From the NCBI GenBank assembly GCA_963576725.1, contig OY755246.1, forward strand, positions 78,251,475 to 78,315,474: a stretch of 64,000 bases of DNA. Direction: 5' to 3'. Both the position numbers and the translations under genes were made by a program. The DNA is from Azorinus chamasolen. Its lineage: Eukaryota > Mollusca > Bivalvia > Cardiida > Solecurtidae. Below the pieces are notes generated by a model that was given only the letters and a program-made list of their open reading frames with translations, made no database searches and was not told where the DNA came from. Shown here in pieces: positions 59,655-64,000 of this stretch (position 1 is its first letter; each line of letters opens with the position of its first letter).

Positions 59655-59890
59655 TTATCCTTTCCTTCATATAAACACCTTTTCATGCATTTGCAAACAG
59701 AGGAGACCCTGTAGGGGCCGTTTGATAAGGGTCTGCTCTGTTTGCTAATGAAATTTGATAGGTCTATTTCTTTAGTTTTTAAAATGGCTACAGCGTTCCA
59801 AATTCCATATTTCATAATAACTATTTTGTCCATGAATATTCAATAGATGTTGAAATTTGGACTAAATGTATAGAACAGGGAAAGGGTTAA
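59655..59890. mobile_element. TTAA-MITE family A
   Basis: TTATCCTTTCCTTCATATAA to ACAGGGAAAGGGTTAA. The palindrome is shortened (GAGGAGACCCTGTAGGGGCC...GATAAGGGTCTGCTC). Confidence 0.7.
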
Positions 59891-60044
59891 AATTTACAGC
59901 ATTTTGATCTGGGTCCAAGTGGTTTATATTACCAGTCAGATGGGGTTTACTTAAAGTCAAATGACACCTTGAAATCACATGGTTTTTAAATTACAGTTCG
60001 AGGGTTGAGTGTAAAACTGTTTTAATCAATGGAGTGAACCCATG

Positions 60045-60135
60045 ATGACCTTTACAAATAGTTTGGATCCAGATGAGATACTGAGTAACTTTGGCACCTT
60101 ATTAGGATCCAAACTGTCTGACACCCTGATGGCAT
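60045..60135. mobile_element. TTAA-MITE family C remnant
   Basis: ACAAATAGTTTGGATCCAGA...TTAGGATCCAAACTGTCTG is the family C palindrome with an altered centre. Confidence 0.5.
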
Positions 60136-60352
60136 TTTCAGCTTTTCTGTTTTTCGAAGAAAAAAACTCAAGCTACAGAAAAAAACACAAGCTACATGTA
60201 TTTTGATAACTCTGGTGTCTGTGTTGTCATCATCAGTTTTGTTATCCTTAACGTTAACTTTTACATAGATGTCTGCAATCGAACAGACGAGCATTGACAC
60301 CTGAATGTGGTGCCCTTGTTCAATAGAAAGGATAGAAAAATCATTTATCTTT

Positions 60353-61742
60353 TTAGCTCACCTGAGCAAAGCTCAGGGTGAGCTTTTGGGAGACTTGAAT
60401 GTCCGTCGTGCGTCGTGCGTCGTCAACAATTTGCTTGTGAACACTCTAGTGGTCACAATTGTAGTCCAATCTTCATGAAACTTTGTCAGAATGAATGTCT
60501 TGATAAAATCTCTGACGAGTTCGAAAGTGGGTCAAGTTGGGTTAAAAACTAGGTCACTAGGTCAAATAGTAGGAAAACCTAGTGAACCCTCTAGAGGTTA
60601 CATTTTTAGCCCAATTTTCATGAAACTTGGTCAGAATGATTGTCTTGATAAAATCTCGGAGGAGTTTGAAAAGTGGGTTACGTGTGGTAAAAAACTAGGT
60701 CACTAGGTCAAACAGTAGAAAAACCTTGTGAACACTCCAGTGGTCACAATTTTAGTCCAATCTTCATGAAACTTGGTCAGAATACATGTCATGATAAAAT
60801 CTCGAACGAGTTCGAAAGTGGGTCAAGTGGGGTTAAAAACTAGGTCACTAGGTCAAACAGTAGAAAAAACCTTGTGAACACTCTAGTGGTCACAATTTTA
60901 GTCCAATCATCATGAAACTAGGTCAGAATGATTGTTTAGATAAAATATCGGACGAGTTTAAAAGTGGGTTACGTGAGGTCAAAAACTAGGTCACTAGGTC
61001 AAATAGTAGGAAAATGTTGTGAACACTCTAGATGTCACATTTTTAGCCCTATTTTCATGAAACTTGGTCAGAATGATTGTCCTACTGAAATCTCGGATGA
61101 GTTTGAAAGTGGGTCATGTTGAGTCAAAAACTAGGTCACTAGGTCAAATAGTCGAAAAACCTTGTGAACACTCTTGAAGCCACATTTGTGGCCTAATATT
61201 CATGAAACTTTATCAGAATAATTGTTTTGATAAAGTCTTGGATGAGTTTGAAAGTGGATCATGTGGAGTCAAAAACTAGGTCACTAGGTCAAACAGTAGA
61301 AAAAACTTGGGAACACTCTTAGAGGTCACATTTTTTGTCCAATCTTCATGAAACTAGGTCAGAATGATTGTCTTGATAAAGTCTCGGACGAGTTTGAAAG
61401 TGGGTCATGTTGGGTCAAAAAGTAGGTCACTAGGTCAAACAATAAGAAAACCTAATGATCTCTCAAGAGGTCACATTTTTTGCCCCATCTTCATGACACT
61501 TGGTCAGAATGATTGTCTTAATAAAATCTCAGTCGAGTTTGAAAGTGGGTTATGTGGGGTAAAAAACTAGCTCATTAGGTCAAACAATGGGAAAACCTTG
61601 TGAACACATATCTTTCGCCCAATCTTCATGAAACTTGATCAGAATGATTGCTTTAACAAAATCTCGGACGAGTTTTGAATGTAATGACTAGTATCCCACT
61701 TTCTCAGGTGAGCGATATAGGGCCATCTGGGCCCTCTTGTTT
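60353..61742 (+). mobile_element. HEL-3 element (copy E), 146-bp units
   Basis: 5' TTAGCTCACCTGAGC-AAA-GCTCAGGGTGAGC, GTCCGTCGTGCGTCGTGCG, about nine units of about 146 bp keyed by AGGTCACTAGGTCAAA, 3' CAGGTGAGCGATAT, hairpin AGGGCC-ATCTG-GGCCCT and CTTGTT. Closest to copy A (32155-33286). Confidence 0.87.
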
Positions 61743-61819
61743 TGTTGTCTGATGAATATTTTGAATATTAATTATTCTGATTCTTGTACTCAAAATATCA
61801 AATAACTTTTAATATATTT

Positions 61820-62880
61820 ATGTCTCCCCATAATATTGTTTTCGTTAGAGTTGTCTGTCTGTCTGTCCATCTGTCCGTCTGTCTGACTGTTTGTCCGTCA
61901 CACTTTTTGTCCGGACGATAACTTCAATATGCCTGATGCCAGTTGATTGAAACTTCATATATGGGAACAGCATAATGAGAGGAAGTGTCATGCACAAGGT
62001 CCATAACTCTGACTTCACTAATATTGGAGTTATTGCCCTTTGTTAAAAAATATCAATTTTTTGTCCGGACAATAACTTCAATATGCCTGATGCCAGTTGA
62101 TTGAAACTTCATATATGGAAAGAGCATAATGAGAGGAAGTGTCATGCAGAATGTACATAACTCTGGCTTCACTAATATAGGAGTTATTGCCCTTTGTAAA
62201 AAAAATCACACTTTTTTGTCCGGACGATAACTTCTATATGGCTCATGCCATTGGATTGAAACTTCATATATGGAAAGATCATAATGAGAGGAAGTGTCAT
62301 GCACAAGGTCCATAACTCTGGCTTCACTAATATTGGAGTTATTGCCCTTCGTAAAAAAATCACAATTTTTTGTCCGGATGATTACTCCTATGTGACACAT
62401 GCCATTGGAGTGAAACTTCATACATGGAAAGATCATGATAAGAGAAAGTGTCATGCATAAGATCCTTAACTCGAGCTTCAATAAATTTAGAGTTATTGCC
62501 CCTTGTACATTTGTTTAATTCTTTCTTGTCCGGACGATAACTCCTACATGGCTCTTGCCATCGTATTGAAACTTCATACATGGAAAGAGCATGATGAGAG
62601 AAAGTGTCATGAACAAGGGCCATAATTCTGGCTTCAATACTTTTGGAGTTATTGCCCTTGTTACATTTTTTGGCCGATCAATAACTCCTGTTCGACTGAT
62701 GCTATTGGAATGACATTTTATTTTTGGAAAGAGCATGATGAAAGTAAGTGTCATGCACAAGGGCCATAAATCTGGTATCAGTATTTTTGGAGTTATTAGC
62801 TGTTATCATTTTCTTCTTGAAAAATGTAGTGTGGAAAGCGCATAATGAGGGGAAGTATCATTCATCAAGACCATAACATT
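61820..62880 (+). mobile_element. HEL-2 element (copy 3), cut by HEL-3-like element
   Basis: 5' ATGTCTCCCCATAATATTG (hairpin arm shortened), GTCTGTCTGTCTGTCCATCT tract, about six units of 155 bp, stopping in CCATAACATTTTT where intact copies continue AGTGATTTCCC. The 3' end is not in the window. Confidence 0.82.
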
Positions 62881-64000
62881 TTTAGCTCGCCTGTTCGTAG
62901 AACAGTAGAGCTTATGCTATACCCCCGGTGTGAGCGTGAGCGTGAGCATGAGCATGAGCGTGAGTGTGTGTGTGTGAGCGTGAGCGTGGGCGTGAGCGTG
63001 GCCAAGGTTAAAGTTTTTTGGACGGGTTGTTTTAAAGCTTAATATTTGTACTAGGATGCTGAAATTTTGTATGGAAGTTCATTTGAGGTTAAATATTTCT
63101 GTTATGAAGTTAAACATTAAAAATATTTTTCAATTTTATCAATTTTTGACATGTTTTGGACTTAGTCCTTTTGGCCACAAATCACCAGGTTAAAGTTTTT
63201 TGGACGGGTTGTTTTAAAGCTTAATATTTGTACTAGGATGCTGAAATTTTGTATGGAAGTTCATTTGAGGTTAAATATTGCTGTTATGAAGTTAAACATT
63301 AAAAATATTTTTCAATTTTATCAATTTTTGACATGTTTTGGACTTAGTCCTTTTGGCCACAAATCACCAGGTTAAATTTTTTGGACGGGTTGGTTTAAAG
63401 CTTAATATTTGTACTAGGATGCTGAAATTTTGTATGGAAGTTCATTTGAGGTAAAGTATTGCTGTTATGAAGTTAAACATTAAAAATATTTTTCAATGTT
63501 ATCAATTTTTGACATGTTTTGGACTTAGTTTTTTGTGGGGTCAAAAATCACCAGGTTAAAGTTTTTTGGACGGGTTGGTATAAAGCTTAATATTTGTGCT
63601 ATTATGCTGAAATTTGGTGAGAAGGTTCATATTGTCGTGACCCTTCCGACCATGCCAACATTTTTGCCCTTCTGACCTTGACCTTTGACCTACTTTTGCA
63701 AAAATCTTTAAATACCTATATTATTGGAGCCATTTGGCCTAGGGCTTCCATACTTGGTATGACCATGCCAATATTTTGCCCTTCTGACCTTGACCTTTGA
63801 CCTACTTTTTCAAAAATCTTTAAATGCCTATAGTATTTGAACCAATAGACCTAGGGCTTCCATACTTGGTATGCAACTTTCTTGTGTTAAGACGTTTGCA
63901 ACAATATTATTGTTTGCCCTTCTGACCTTGACCGTGACCTTTGAACTACTTTTGAAAAATCTTTAAATGCCTATATTATTGGAACCAATAGGCTTAGGAC
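62881..64000 (+). mobile_element. HEL-3-related element (copy G), continues past the window
   Basis: 5' TTAGCTCGCCTGTTC-GTA-GAACAGTAGAGCTTA hairpin, TGAGCG hexanucleotide tract in place of GTCCGTC, then three and a half units of about 182 bp (AAAGTTTTTTGGACGGGTTG, GATGCTGAAATTTTGTATGG), followed by a second array of about 115-140 bp (GCCCTTCTGACCTTGACC, AATCTTTAAATGCCTATA). The interior differs from other HEL-3 copies; only the terminal motif is shared. Confidence 0.65.
62929..63003. repeat. TGAGCG hexanucleotide repeat
   Basis: GTGAGCGTGAGCGTGAGCAT and variants run for about 75 bp, with a GT-rich centre. Confidence 0.85.

Overview
The window is animal nuclear DNA, most likely from a bivalve mollusc. 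The evidence is split genes with GT-AG introns of 1-13 kb, two recognisable animal genes, and a very dense load of short palindromic and tandem-repeat elements of a kind I associate with bivalve genomes. The species is not determinable from the sequence. Most of the DNA is repeat; the coding part I can support is about 1.4 kb.

Genes. (1) RPS10 (40S ribosomal protein eS10) lies on the minus strand. Five coding exons, 21594 down to 11571, give a complete frame of 179 codons plus stop; the splice acceptor directly in front of the ATG implies an upstream non-coding exon that I could not place. Its last intron carries four copies of one C/D-box snoRNA-like sequence on the host strand. (2) EDEM2 (GH47, ER mannosidase-like, ER-associated degradation) lies on the plus strand. 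Exons 1-6 run from 29352 to 55284 and encode the N-terminal half; the rest must lie beyond 64000. A 12-codon uORF overlaps its start codon, and the exon 2 splice acceptor is tandemly duplicated. (3) A 22-codon candidate first exon (1430-1495, minus) is suggestive only. Two non-LTR retrotransposon fragments sit at 111-1075 (minus, frameshifted) and 2336-4510 (plus, long intact RT frame, 5' truncated).

Repeats fall into three main groups. (a) Helentron/Helitron-like non-autonomous elements, here called HEL-1 to HEL-10. The better preserved ones share a plan: a terminal motif at the 5' end, the same motif inverted about 25 bp later (5' hairpin), a GTCCGTC-rich tract in most families, internal tandem repeats (period about 146-182 bp where I measured it), the motif inverted again near the 3' end, a short 3' hairpin, and a terminus of CTAG or CTTGTT, inserted in T runs. 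(b) TTAA-flanked palindromic MITEs (families A-D) with CCCTTTC/CCCATTCC/CCCTTCGC-type ends, resembling piggyBac-derived MITEs. (c) Other fold-back elements (FB-1 to FB-5), tRNA-derived SINEs, one CAGGGTTCCCAC-ended TIR element, a long-armed TIR element, and several minisatellites, two of which grew out of MITE sequence.

Layout: 1-11.5 kb retroelements, minisatellite and old HEL/fold-back copies; 11.5-21.6 kb RPS10; 21.6-29.3 kb intergenic or RPS10 5' region with TIR elements; 29.35-55.3 kb EDEM2, whose first intron holds a four-level nest (MITE B, then HEL-1, then HEL-2, then HEL-3) at 31843-41814; 55.3-64 kb the next EDEM2 intron with a 2.1 kb 18-bp minisatellite and more HEL copies. The nested HEL system, the RPS10-intron snoRNA cluster, and splice sites of EDEM2 built partly from MITE remnants are the most interesting contents. 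All alignments were made by eye; element boundaries are good to a few bases where ends are named and to tens of bases elsewhere.
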